Source: CALAED01 sp937891035 (GTDB lineage: Bacteria; Actinomycetota; Actinomycetes; Streptosporangiales; Streptosporangiaceae). Taken from it: 30,842 nucleotides of DNA. The position numbers and the translations under genes are program-made. Below, in pieces: positions 1 to 8,157 of the stretch; within the stretch, counting starts at the first letter, position 1, and every line of letters begins with the position of its first letter. The notes under the pieces were generated by a model. That model was not told the DNA's origin and did not search any database. It saw nothing but the letters and a program-made list of their open reading frames with translations. The DNA lies in NCBI GenBank assembly GCA_035642125.1, contig DASQSZ010000122.1, positions 1 through 30,842 on the forward strand. The letters are read 5' to 3'.

Positions 1-2
1 CA

Positions 3-16
3 CGAACATATGTTCG
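3..16. promoter_or_regulatory. LexA-type (SOS box) palindrome
   Basis: A perfect 14-bp palindrome, cGAACATATGTTCg, matches the actinobacterial SOS box core GAAC-N4-GTTC with a matching outer C/G pair. It lies at the very edge of the window, about 200 bp from the first start codon, so it more likely controls a gene to the left, or the divergent side, than the XRE gene at 213. The match to the consensus is seen; LexA binding is inference. Confidence 0.5.
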
Positions 17-212
17 CATCAATCGCCCTGGTTGGCGAGGGGGCGTCAAACGCGACGCCCGCCAAGTGACTCCCACTCGACGCGATCGCCGATTTCGGCG
101 CCAACCATCACTGATCGATGACAATATGTTGGTGCAGTGTCGCGAATGGTTGCGCATTTCGCAGCCTGGCCAAGCGCATCGTTGCCGATTTGTTGGTCGC
201 ATGGGAGTGAGC

Positions 213-1064
213 ATGATCGAGGTGCCGACCGTACGTCGCCGGTTGCTCGGCGCGGAGCTGCGCCGGCTCCGCGAGGGCGCGGGGTTCTCGCTCGACGGCG
301 CGGCGCGGATCCTCGAGTGCGACCGGTCCAAGATCAGTCGCATCGAGACCGGCCACCGCGGCGTGCGGCCGAAGGAGCTGCGCGAGCTGCTGGCCGAGTA
401 CGGAGTCGAGGAGAAGCGCCGCTATGCCCTCGCCGACCTGGCCCGCCAGGCCGGCAAGCGCGGCTGGTGGCGGGACTACGCCGACGTCCTCGCCGAGTCC
501 TATCTCGATTACCTCGGCCTCGAAGCCGCCGCGGCGTCCTTGTGGACCTACGAATCCCAGGCCATCCCCGGCTTACTCCAAACCGAGGACTACGCACGGG
601 CGATCGCGGTCGCCGGCCTCCCCCAGGCGGCGAAGGGCGGCCACGACCAGCTCATCGCCGTACTCAAGACGCGCCGGCAGGCGCTGATCCGAGATAACCC
701 CCTGCACCTTCAAGCGATCGTGAGCGAGACCGTGCTGCGTCAACCGGTAGGCGGACCGGCGGTGATGCGGGCGCAGCTGGAGCGATTGCTGGAGGCGGGC
801 GCGACGCTTCCCAACGTCACCGTGCGCATCCTGCCCTTCGCGGCAGGCGCGCCCGCCGCGCACACCGGCCCGTTCGTTCTCCTCATGTTCCCCGAGCCCA
901 CCGGCCTCGCCGTGGTCCACCTGCAGAGCCTCACCGGTGGGCTGTTCCTGGAAGACCCCAAAGACGTCGAACGGCATGTGCTGGCCCACGAACACCTGAG
1001 CGCCGCCGCGCTCCCTCTCCACGAGTCCGCCGACCTCATCGACAGGGCCGCCCGCGCGCTGTGA
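213..1064 (+). CDS. XRE-family regulator with DUF5753 domain
   Basis: A cytoplasmic DNA-binding regulator of 283 residues. An XRE helix-turn-helix spans about residues 10-65 (RLLGAELRRLREGAGFSL, then the recognition part CDRSKISRIETG). A DUF5753 domain follows, with the family hallmarks WWRDYADV, PGLLQTEDYARA and the end motif VVHLQSLTGGLFLE. This architecture is typical of the many WhiJ-like regulators of mycelial actinobacteria, which usually pair with a DUF397 protein; no DUF397 gene follows here, and the next gene is a convergent transporter. The ATG at 213 is preferred because GGGAGTGAG sits just upstream; an ATG at 201 and a longer open frame from 66 lack a ribosome site. Target genes unknown. 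Confidence 0.88.
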   Translation: MIEVPTVRRRLLGAELRRLREGAGFSLDGAARILECDRSKISRIETGHRGVRPKELRELLAEYGVEEKRRYALADLARQAGKRGWWRDYADVLAESYLDYLGLEAAAASLWTYESQAIPGLLQTEDYARAIAVAGLPQAAKGGHDQLIAVLKTRRQALIRDNPLHLQAIVSETVLRQPVGGPAVMRAQLERLLEAGATLPNVTVRILPFAAGAPAAHTGPFVLLMFPEPTGLAVVHLQSLTGGLFLEDPKDVERHVLAHEHLSAAALPLHESADLIDRAARAL

Positions 1065-1114
1065 CACACATCGCCACCTCGTCAAGCCGCGGCCATGGTC
1101 AGCGGCACGTCTCG

Positions 1115-2392
1115 TCATCCCTGCCCCGCCGGGACCGGTTGCTCGGCCTGCTCCGGCTGCCGCGCGGCGCCGGCGCGCCTTCGCAGCAGCACGAACGCGC
1201 AGGTGATGGCGACCAGGACGGGCAGCGTCGCCAGCAGGATGATGTCCTGTCCGGGAAGCGCGAGGGCGAGCAGCAGTCCCGCGACCCCCGGACCGACGAT
1301 CGAGCCGGCCCGGCCCAGCGCGGAGGACCAGCCGACCCCGGTGGTACGTGTTCCCGGCGGGTAGAGCGTGACAGACATGATGAGCTGGCCGAGTTGGCCG
1401 CCGGTGAGGCCGGCGCCGGCTCCCGCGAGGACGAGCAGCAGCAGGGTGTCGGTGAGCTGCACCCGCGACGCCACGGCCATGCAGACCACACCGACCGCCG
1501 GCATCAAGATCAGGGCCCGGCCGATGCCGATCCGTGCCGCGAGCGGAATCAGCAGGGCGCAGCCGATCACGCCGCCCAGCGACACATAGGCCAGGCCGAG
1601 CGGGGCTTGCGCAGCGGTGAAGCCATACCCGATCAACAGCGTCGGCACCCAGGAGGTCAGCGTGTAGGCGGCGATGAAGACCAGGAAGGAGAACGTCCAC
1701 ACCAGCGTGGTGTTCAGCCGCAGCCCGGGGTCGAAGAGCCGGCCGACCTTCGCCTCGTGCCTGGCGGTGTGGGCCGAAGTCGCCGCCAATGGGTCGGTGG
1801 GGTACACCCACGCCATGGCGGCCGCCAGGATCAGGGGCGGGACTCCGGCCAGCCAGAAGACACCGGTGGTTCCCACCCATTGGATCAGGTCGCCGCCGAC
1901 GAAACCGGCGAGAGTCATGCCAGAGCCCAGGCCCAGCGTGACCGTGGCGGAGACGACTTCCTTGCGCCGCGCTGCGAAATGGTCGACCGTCAAGGCGACG
2001 GCCGTGGGGAGGACGACACCAAAACCGATCCCGGTCAACAGCCGGATGATGCTCAAGAGGGCGATGGAATGCGTCGGGAGCACGAAGGCGGTGAGCAGCG
2101 TGCCGGCGCCGCACACCGTCACCCCCCACAGGAGCAGGGTACGACGCCCCATGCGGGCGCCCACTGACCCACAGGAGAGGTATCCGATCACCACTCCGAT
2201 GTTGGTCAGCACCACGGCGGGCGTGAAGGCCGCGGGTGCGACGCCCCATTGCTCTGACAGCGTGGGCAGGACGAACGCGAGTGTGGCCGTGTCGAAGCCG
2301 TCGAGCATGACGGCGAGGAAGGACAGGATGACGACGCCCCAGCGGGCGCCGGCACGTACGGGGCGGCTCATGGAGATGGCCTCGGAGTTCAT
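1115..2392 (-). CDS. MFS transporter, aromatic acid:H+ symporter (AAHS) type
   Basis: A 425-residue inner-membrane transporter of the major facilitator superfamily with about 12 hydrophobic segments. The first segment carries DGFDTATLAFVLPTL, close to the DGFD signature of the AAHS family that imports benzoate-like aromatic acids by proton symport; the loop GARMGRRTLL is a motif A lacking the usual Asp. A central cytoplasmic loop (about residues 200-225) separates the two halves. The ATG at 2392 is preceded by AAAGGGAGG at a good distance, and it overlaps the stop of the upstream 79-residue gene by 4 bp (ATGA), so the two are probably translationally coupled. The substrate is inferred from family resemblance only; no ring-cleavage genes are beside it. 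Confidence 0.82.
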   Translation of the reverse strand: MNSEAISMSRPVRAGARWGVVILSFLAVMLDGFDTATLAFVLPTLSEQWGVAPAAFTPAVVLTNIGVVIGYLSCGSVGARMGRRTLLLWGVTVCGAGTLLTAFVLPTHSIALLSIIRLLTGIGFGVVLPTAVALTVDHFAARRKEVVSATVTLGLGSGMTLAGFVGGDLIQWVGTTGVFWLAGVPPLILAAAMAWVYPTDPLAATSAHTARHEAKVGRLFDPGLRLNTTLVWTFSFLVFIAAYTLTSWVPTLLIGYGFTAAQAPLGLAYVSLGGVIGCALLIPLAARIGIGRALILMPAVGVVCMAVASRVQLTDTLLLLVLAGAGAGLTGGQLGQLIMSVTLYPPGTRTTGVGWSSALGRAGSIVGPGVAGLLLALALPGQDIILLATLPVLVAITCAFVLLRRRAGAARQPEQAEQPVPAGQG

Positions 2393-2628
2393 GCGGACCG
2401 CCCTCCCTTTGCGAAGACCATCGCGTGCGCGGCGGCGTACGACGGGGCTCCGGTGCCGGCGAACGCGGCGGCCGCGACGATGCGCTTGAAGGGCGCTCGC
2501 CCGAGCTCGCGGCTGGACGGCGCCCACTCGTGGAAGCTCTTCCAGTCCTGGTGGCACGGGTCCTGGTTCAGGTAGGTGATGTAGTCCCGCGGATCCGCCG
2601 GGCGGACGGCACTCGTCAACATGGCCAC
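2389..2628 (-). CDS. hypothetical 79-residue protein coupled to the transporter
   Basis: I do not recognise this protein. It begins with GTG at 2628, preceded by GGAAGGAG at six bases, and ends in the 4-bp ATGA overlap with the MFS gene, both arguing that it is translated. The N-terminal half is polar with a WKSFHEW segment; the C-terminal half is an Ala-rich helix-like stretch (FKRIVAAAAFAGTGAP). There is no signal peptide or membrane segment. Its length and its position behind an oxidoreductase fragment leave open that it is the shortened tail of a larger enzyme rather than an intact small gene. Confidence 0.5.
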   Translation of the reverse strand: MAMLTSAVRPADPRDYITYLNQDPCHQDWKSFHEWAPSSRELGRAPFKRIVAAAAFAGTGAPSYAAAHAMVFAKGGRSA

Positions 2629-2801
2629 GGCGATCTCCTTCCGTTAACCGGCTGGTTGGCAGGGTGAAATGAGCGGCTCGCGCTGTCGTAGACCAGCCGG
2701 TCGAGGACGGCGATGCTCGCGAACCTCCCATCCTCGACTTGTCTGGCCCAAGCGCCGACCTGCTCTGCCGTGACCTGGGGTGATCCCGGTAGGAGGTACA
2801 A
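2616..2801 (-). pseudogene. N-terminal fragment of LLM-class flavin-dependent oxidoreductase
   Basis: The translation from a TTG at 2801 (61 residues) contains LPGSPQVTAEQV, WARQVEDGRFASIAVLDRL and VYDS, which match the start of luciferase-like (F420 or FMN dependent) oxidoreductases, where the segment normally reads roughly WARxAExxGFxSLxVxDRLVY and continues for another 230-280 residues. Here similarity stops after about residue 41 (near 2680), the rest is unrelated, and the frame ends at 2616 inside the start of the next gene. There is no typical start region before it. I read this as a deletion remnant; a functional 61-residue product is unlikely. Confidence 0.55.
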
Positions 2802-3134
2802 CGTCGATCCGCTTGCGCAATAGATTGCAACCGGCCTCGGTCAGATGTCAACTATAAGTTTTTCGCAGCTCAGCCGACCGATGGGATCCGCTCGAAGAGG
2901 CGGCGGCGGACCGCTGGGTCGAGGCTCGAGGTCGTCACCGCGCCCCACCACACCGAGATCGATCCGCCGCGCCCGCCGCCTGAGTCAGCCGAAAACCGGG
3001 ATCGGATCGAGGAGGCCGACGGCGTTCCGGCCGTCCGGTCCACACCAGCGTCTGCTTGGCCGGATTGCCGCCATTCACTGTTCTGATGGAGACCTCGCCG
3101 GGCCACCACTAACGAACGTCATCGGGCGCTAGGT
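2802..3134. other. 333-bp stretch without a recognised gene
   Basis: Lies between the oxidoreductase fragment and the 3' end of the XRE/TPR gene. The part around 2820-2860 is AT-richer (AACTATAAGTTTTTCG) and could hold a promoter for the leftward genes. The remainder has short open frames on both strands, none with a ribosome site, consistent codon bias or a family I recognise. It is probably decayed sequence. Confidence 0.4.
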
Positions 3135-4328
3135 TCAAGTGGAAGTAGCAGTGTGTGCAACCGTTTCGAGTTGGTCGCGCGCGTCGCGGATTGTGGGGAC
3201 GGTAGACCATTTGGCGGACTGCGCGAGAACTTTCCCTAGGGACTTCTCGACTCTCGGTGAGTTGACAAGCGGAGCGATGCGAGCAAGTTTCAGCATGCGA
3301 TCTGCCGCCAAGGGCAATTGAGATGCCGTTAGAGCGGCCATGATCTGATGGGCGAGGAAGAATGCGGCAAGGGCAGGGGATGATTGCTCCAGTCCGCTTA
3401 CGCACTTATTGAATGCCGACTGCGCTTCCCCGTAGACCCCCAGATCGTTCAGACTCAATCCTATGTTTCCTGTCATATCGGCCACCACAGCAGCATGGGG
3501 GCGACCCCCGCTATAGTTCTCGGATGAGGATTGGCCGGAGAATCCATGGGTGTCCTGAAGAAGCTCTTGGATGGTCTCGATCTCGCCGCGTGCGCGATTT
3601 TCTTGTCCGGACACATGCGCCAAGGCCCATCCCTTTTTTAGCCTCATCCATGCCTGTGGAAGCTCGGGGATTTCGCGGAGTCGCACGCCCTTGTTGGCGT
3701 ACATCAAAGCCCGGTCGGCCACTCCGTGGTCTAGATTGAGCGAAATCAAGGCTTCATAGGCGCGTGCTTGTGCCCGGGGACTGCCACTGGCTTTCGCCAG
3801 CTTCAGCGCAAGTCTTCCAGCACTTTCGGCCGCCTCAACTCGGCATGCGTCGTTCAACGCCCACACTGTCTGCACGGCGAGGTCCGACGCGGCTTCTTGC
3901 AATTTTCGGTCCTGGCTCGTGACGGCCGGTTCTATCCGGCGAATATGACGTATCGCGGTAAGCGCGATCGCCCCGCCCCCAAACTCGTATCTCGCGCGGG
4001 CAGTCCGTTGCGCTAAATCCCACACATTCGAAGGATCTTGATAGGGCCCGACCTTGGGGGACGGAACGAACATTACGGACGCTGCCGCGGCCACGAACTC
4101 CCTACGTTTCACTTGGTCCGATTCCTCCCTTTTCGGGCGAATGACCACTTCCAGCCCTATGCGGGATAGAATTTTGATCATTTTGGCGAACTCAAGTCCC
4201 GCCTTCCCGTTGATCACGTCGGAGACCCAGCCTTGACCTTTCTTCAGCTCACGGGCAAGTCGGTTCTGCGAGTAAGCTCGCCGCTCCATGATCAGTCTAA
4301 AGGCCTCAGGCAGACTCCGCGCTTCCAT
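3135..4328 (-). CDS. helix-turn-helix regulator with TPR-like helical domain
   Basis: A 397-residue cytoplasmic protein. Residues about 10-65 form an XRE/HipB-like helix-turn-helix (SQNRLARELKKGQGWVSDV, then INGKAGLEFAKMIKILSRIG). Residues about 90-390 are an all-helical repeat region with TPR-like spacing, including AQARAYEALISLNLDHG and NDLGVYGEAQSAFNKC. The same plan occurs in Streptomyces regulators of the NsdA type, in which TPRs bind a peptide or protein partner. GC content and codon choice are clearly lower and less G/C-ended than in adnAB or hyuAB, which suggests later acquisition. It stands alone, with AT-richer DNA in front of its start. The ATG at 4328 is the first of the frame; no strong ribosome site is visible, so the start is uncertain. 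Confidence 0.75.
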   Translation of the reverse strand: MEARSLPEAFRLIMERRAYSQNRLARELKKGQGWVSDVINGKAGLEFAKMIKILSRIGLEVVIRPKREESDQVKRREFVAAAASVMFVPSPKVGPYQDPSNVWDLAQRTARARYEFGGGAIALTAIRHIRRIEPAVTSQDRKLQEAASDLAVQTVWALNDACRVEAAESAGRLALKLAKASGSPRAQARAYEALISLNLDHGVADRALMYANKGVRLREIPELPQAWMRLKKGWALAHVSGQENRARGEIETIQELLQDTHGFSGQSSSENYSGGRPHAAVVADMTGNIGLSLNDLGVYGEAQSAFNKCVSGLEQSSPALAAFFLAHQIMAALTASQLPLAADRMLKLARIAPLVNSPRVEKSLGKVLAQSAKWSTVPTIRDARDQLETVAHTATST

Positions 4329-4758
4329 GTCGACAAGCTATCCGAAGTACAGAACACATAGGGCAAGATATCCGGCATCCGGAACACTCGACTTGCGGCG
4401 TCGAAGCAATCATCCCCAGCCATACAGTACACAGAAAGCGCTCTGAGTTCGGGGAGCGGCGGACAAGATCAAATTGGGCCGGCCGGAGTATCACAGGATG
4501 GTGACGGTTCTCGCCTATACCCCTCCTTCACGCCACTAATCAAGAAAAGTCGCGAAATTAGGAACCGTTAACTCGTTCCACCGCACCGGCACTTTCGGCG
4601 AAAGCCTCCCTGGCCGGGCGCAGCTGCCGGCATGGGATCTGGTTGAGGAGGGCGGCAGCGTCAAGGGTCGGTGGGGAAGGGCGCAGGCCGGTCGGCGGCA
4701 AGGCTGACGGCGGACGGATGCTGTTGGACTGGCCGACGGCGATGTGCGCGTCACGCGC
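4329..4758. other. 430-bp intergenic region between adnB and the HTH/TPR gene
   Basis: Two parts are visible. From 4329 to about 4600 the DNA is AT-richer than its surroundings and presumably carries the promoter of the leftward HTH/TPR gene. From 4634 to 4758 it is GC-rich again and includes a degenerate second copy of the adnB tail (listed separately). A short hairpin, CTTTC-GGC-GAAAG near 4590, could help terminate adnB transcription. No gene is supported here. Confidence 0.45.
4634..4676 (-). repeat. degenerate duplicate of the adnB 3' end
   Basis: Read on the minus strand this 43-bp piece encodes PTLDAAALLNQIP, an imperfect copy of the last residues of AdnB (TDLLDAAALAALLDQIPSVG, 4772-4825), with about 11 bp missing in the middle and several substitutions. 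It lies about 140 bp beyond the functional copy and has no frame of its own. The simplest reading is a partial tandem duplication or a shifted stop codon in the history of adnB. Confidence 0.5.
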
Positions 4759-7700
4759 TCAACCGACCGAAGGGATTTGGTCGAGGAGGGCAGCGAGGGC
4801 GGCGGCGTCGAGGAGGTCGGTGGGGCGCACGGTGCGGTTGGCTGCGACGTAATGGAAGGCGGCGCTCACCCGCTCGACCGGGACGCCGGCCAGCGAGGCC
4901 CAGGCCAGTCGGTACGCGGCGAGCTGGACGGCGGCGAAGACGGCCTCGTCACCACTCGGTGGGGCGCCGGTCTTCCAGTCCACTACTTCGAAGCCCCCGT
5001 CCTCGGTGCGGAAGACGGCGTCCATGCGGCCGCGGACCAGGCGGTCGCCGATCACGGTCTCGAAGGGCACCTCGATGTCGACCGGCTCGCGCGCCGCCCA
5101 GGCCGACTCCTCGAACCTGGCCTGCAGCTCGGCGAGCCGGTCGTCGTGGGCGGCGCCTTCGTCGGCGGCCCCGGGCAGGTCGTCGGGGTCGAGCAAGCGC
5201 TGCTGGCCCCAGCGGGACTCCAGCCAGCGGTGGAAGGCGGTGCCGCGCCGGGCGTACGGGGCCGGTGGCCGGGGCAGCGGGCGACGGATGTCGCGCGCCA
5301 GGGTGCCGGCGTCGCGGGCGAGGGCGACCAGCGACGAGACGGACAGGTGGGCGGGGAGGTCGACCGCGAGCCCGTCGCCGCGCCGGGCTCGGTCGCGCTC
5401 GGCCAGTAGCAGTTCAACGTCGCGCGCCCACGCCGACATGCGCGAGCGGTCGGCGGACGAGAGGGCCGCATAGGCTTCGGCCGGCCAGGGACCGGCGCGG
5501 CCCGCCATGGCGTCGGTGACCAGGCGGGCGCCCTCGACGATCGCCTGCTGCCGGTCGCCCGTGGGCGGCGCCGGCCAAGAGGCGGTGTCCGGCTCGGCGA
5601 GCAGCGGGTTCACCCCGTCGTCCGGCGGCGGGTCTGCCCAGGTCGCGACCACGCCGGCACCGGCGAGACAGGTTGTCCGGATCTCGTCGAGGAACGGCGC
5701 CGGGTGCAGCGGCCTGGTCGCCGCGCCCCAGCGGTAGCCGGTCGCGATGAGCAGGTGCGAGGCCCGAGTCACCGCGACGTAGCACAGCCGCCGCTCCTCG
5801 CGCAGGTCGCGGTCGGCGCAGGCCTGGTCGAACGCTTCCAGATCGTCGGTCTCCAGGCCGTCCAGGCGGGGCAGGTCGGCGTGGTCGCCGCGCAGCGGGT
5901 AGGGCAGCAGCCGCGGGTTCGTGGTCCACCGGGTCGACGTGCGCGGCGGCGACGGGAACACCGAGCCCTTGGCCGGGGCGCCGTTTTGGCGCGGCAGGTA
6001 GGACAGACCGGGCACCACGACCACCGGCCACTCCAGGCCCTTCGCCGCGTGTACGGTGAGCAGCTTCACGCTGTTGGTCTCGCCGACCCGGCCGGCCTCG
6101 AGGCCGAACTCCTCGGACTCGGCGGCCTTGAGATAGGCGAGAAAGGCAAGCAGCGTCGGGTCTTCCGCGTCGCCGGCGAAGGCCGCCGCCGCGTCGACGA
6201 AGGCGTCCAGGTCGGCGCGGGCGGTGACCGGGTCGAGCCCGTACCGCGCGGCGACCTCGATGTCGAGGCCGAGCGTGCGTTCGACCTCGGTGACGAGGTC
6301 GGGCAGCGGCAGCATGGCCTGACCGCGCAGCGCGCGCAGCTCGGCACGGAGCCGGCGTAGACGGCTGAAACCTTCGGGCGAGTAGTTCTCCGCGTCGCCG
6401 AGATCGTCGAGCGCGTCCACCAGGCTGCCGGTCTCCCTGGCCAGCTCGTCGACCATCTGCCGCAGCGGATCGCCGCCTTCCTCGTCCGCCGCCGGTACGG
6501 CCGCTTGTTCGGCGGCCTCGGCGTGCTCGGGCCGGGGTTCGGCCGGCGGGGTGATGTCGCGGGCGGTCTCCTTGGCCAGCTCTCTGGCGCGGCGGCCGAG
6601 CGCGACCAGGTCGCGCGGCCCGAGCCGCCAGCGCGGGCCGGTGAGCAGGCGGGCCAGCGAGGCGCCCGCCGTGGGGTCCTGGATCACCCGCAGCGTGGCC
6701 ACGACGTCCTGGACCTCGGGAACGGTGAGCAGCCCGCCGAGGCCGACCACCTCGACCGGGATGCCGCGCGCCTCCAACGCCCGCCGCAGCAGCGGGAACT
6801 GACCGCGCTTGCGGGCCAGCACCGCTACGTCCTGCGGCTCCGCCGGGCCGCTCTCCCACGGCCGGCCGTCCGGCGCGATCGCGAACAGGCCGTCCGAGTC
6901 GGGGGTCGCGTCAGCGGAGCCGGTGCGAAGGAGATGGGCGACGCGGGCGGCGATCCGGTCGGCCTCCTCTTCGACGGTCTCGAACAGCGCGCACTCCACC
7001 CGGCCGCGGCCGCGCCGGTCGACGCCGGACAGCAGCCGGGGGACGGCCGTCGCCTCGGCCCGCAGCTCCTCCTGCACGGCGGCGGCCACGTCCAGGATCC
7101 GTTCGCCGTTGCGGAAGCTCACCGACAGGCGCTCCACGGGCGCGGGCACGACGGCGTGCTCGCGCCGGGAGGTCGCGAAGTCGTACGGGAAGCGCAGCAG
7201 GTTGCCCGCGCTGGCGCCGCGCCAGCCGTAGATCGACTGGCACGGGTCGCCCACCGCGGTGACCGGATGGCCGTCGCCGAACAGCGACGTCAGCAGCACG
7301 AGCTGGGCGTGGCTGGTGTCCTGGTACTCATCCAGCAGCACCACCGCGTACCGCGACCGTTCGATCGCCGCGACCTCGGGGTGGCGCGCGGCGATGCGGG
7401 CGGCGAAGGCGAGCTGGTCGCCGTGGTCGACGACCTCACGCTCCGCCTTGGCCCGGACGTAGGCCTCGACGAGCGGCAGCAGCTGTTCCCGTACGTCCTG
7501 CCGGGCGAGGATGTCCCGCTGCGCCTTGCGCGGCTTGCGCAGCGTGGCGGCCCGCCCGCGCAGCCACTCCCCCACCCCCCGTACGTCGCCGGGCGTACGC
7601 AGGTGCTCGGCCAGCTCGCCGGCCAACTCCATCACCGCCGTGGTCACCGTGTCCGGGGTCCAGTCGATCTTGTCCATCGGTCCGTCGTAGGAGTCGACCA

Positions 7701-8157
7701 CCCGGGACGCGATCTGCCAGGCCACGGCCGGCGTGATCAGCCGCATGGTCGGTTCCAATGCCTCGCGCAGCGCGTGGTCGCTGAACAGGCGGGCCGCGTA
7801 GGAGTGGTACGTCGAGACGACGGGTTCGCCGTCGAAGAGCGCCGGGCCGCCCAGCCGGCCGATCTCGTCGTCGGCCCGCCGGTCGCGCAGCCGGTCGAGC
7901 CGGGTCCGCACCCGCACGCCGAGCTCGGCGGCGGCCTTGCGGGTGAAGGTGAGGCCGAGCACCCGCTCCGGGCGGACGAACCCGTTGGCCACCAGCCACA
8001 CCACTCGGGCCGCCATCGTCTCGCTCTTGCCCGATCCGGCTCCGGCCACCACCGCCATCGGGGCGAGCGGCGCCGAGATCACCCGGGCCTGCTCGACGGT
8101 CGGCTCGGGAAGCCCGAGCCGCACCGCGAGCTCACGCGGGCTGAGCGGCCCGCTCAC
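4759..8157 (-). CDS. adnB: AdnB, motor-nuclease subunit of the AdnAB resection complex
   Basis: An 1132-residue UvrD/RecB-type helicase-nuclease that with AdnA resects DNA double-strand breaks in actinobacteria. The N-terminal SF1A motor has a Q-motif (PTVEQARVI), Walker A GAGSGKSE (Lys44), LTFTRKAAAEL, motif II DEYQDT and GDPCQSIYGWRGAS; motif V/VI segments VKLLTVHAAKGLEW and YVAVTRAS lie further on. The C-terminal RecB-family nuclease has GRMDAVF (Asp1046), VVDWKTG (Asp1060, Lys1062) and QLAAYRLAW (Gln1078, Tyr1082). Unlike the upstream subunit it has no cysteine cluster. The opening resembles mycobacterial AdnB, described as the lead motor. The GTG at 8157 is the most upstream start in its frame and overlaps the stop of a 56-codon sORF (GTGA), which points to translational coupling. 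Confidence 0.92.
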   Translation of the reverse strand: MSGPLSPRELAVRLGLPEPTVEQARVISAPLAPMAVVAGAGSGKSETMAARVVWLVANGFVRPERVLGLTFTRKAAAELGVRVRTRLDRLRDRRADDEIGRLGGPALFDGEPVVSTYHSYAARLFSDHALREALEPTMRLITPAVAWQIASRVVDSYDGPMDKIDWTPDTVTTAVMELAGELAEHLRTPGDVRGVGEWLRGRAATLRKPRKAQRDILARQDVREQLLPLVEAYVRAKAEREVVDHGDQLAFAARIAARHPEVAAIERSRYAVVLLDEYQDTSHAQLVLLTSLFGDGHPVTAVGDPCQSIYGWRGASAGNLLRFPYDFATSRREHAVVPAPVERLSVSFRNGERILDVAAAVQEELRAEATAVPRLLSGVDRRGRGRVECALFETVEEEADRIAARVAHLLRTGSADATPDSDGLFAIAPDGRPWESGPAEPQDVAVLARKRGQFPLLRRALEARGIPVEVVGLGGLLTVPEVQDVVATLRVIQDPTAGASLARLLTGPRWRLGPRDLVALGRRARELAKETARDITPPAEPRPEHAEAAEQAAVPAADEEGGDPLRQMVDELARETGSLVDALDDLGDAENYSPEGFSRLRRLRAELRALRGQAMLPLPDLVTEVERTLGLDIEVAARYGLDPVTARADLDAFVDAAAAFAGDAEDPTLLAFLAYLKAAESEEFGLEAGRVGETNSVKLLTVHAAKGLEWPVVVVPGLSYLPRQNGAPAKGSVFPSPPRTSTRWTTNPRLLPYPLRGDHADLPRLDGLETDDLEAFDQACADRDLREERRLCYVAVTRASHLLIATGYRWGAATRPLHPAPFLDEIRTTCLAGAGVVATWADPPPDDGVNPLLAEPDTASWPAPPTGDRQQAIVEGARLVTDAMAGRAGPWPAEAYAALSSADRSRMSAWARDVELLLAERDRARRGDGLAVDLPAHLSVSSLVALARDAGTLARDIRRPLPRPPAPYARRGTAFHRWLESRWGQQRLLDPDDLPGAADEGAAHDDRLAELQARFEESAWAAREPVDIEVPFETVIGDRLVRGRMDAVFRTEDGGFEVVDWKTGAPPSGDEAVFAAVQLAAYRLAWASLAGVPVERVSAAFHYVAANRTVRPTDLLDAAALAALLDQIPSVG

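Noticed and set aside
2870..3109. 79-codon minus-strand frame in the gap before the HTH/TPR gene
   Set aside because: No ribosome site, mixed codon bias and no recognisable motif, so left as unassigned DNA.
3135..4328. HipB-like helix-turn-helix read as an antitoxin
   Set aside because: There is no HipA-like or other toxin gene adjacent, and the long TPR-like domain points to a stand-alone regulator.
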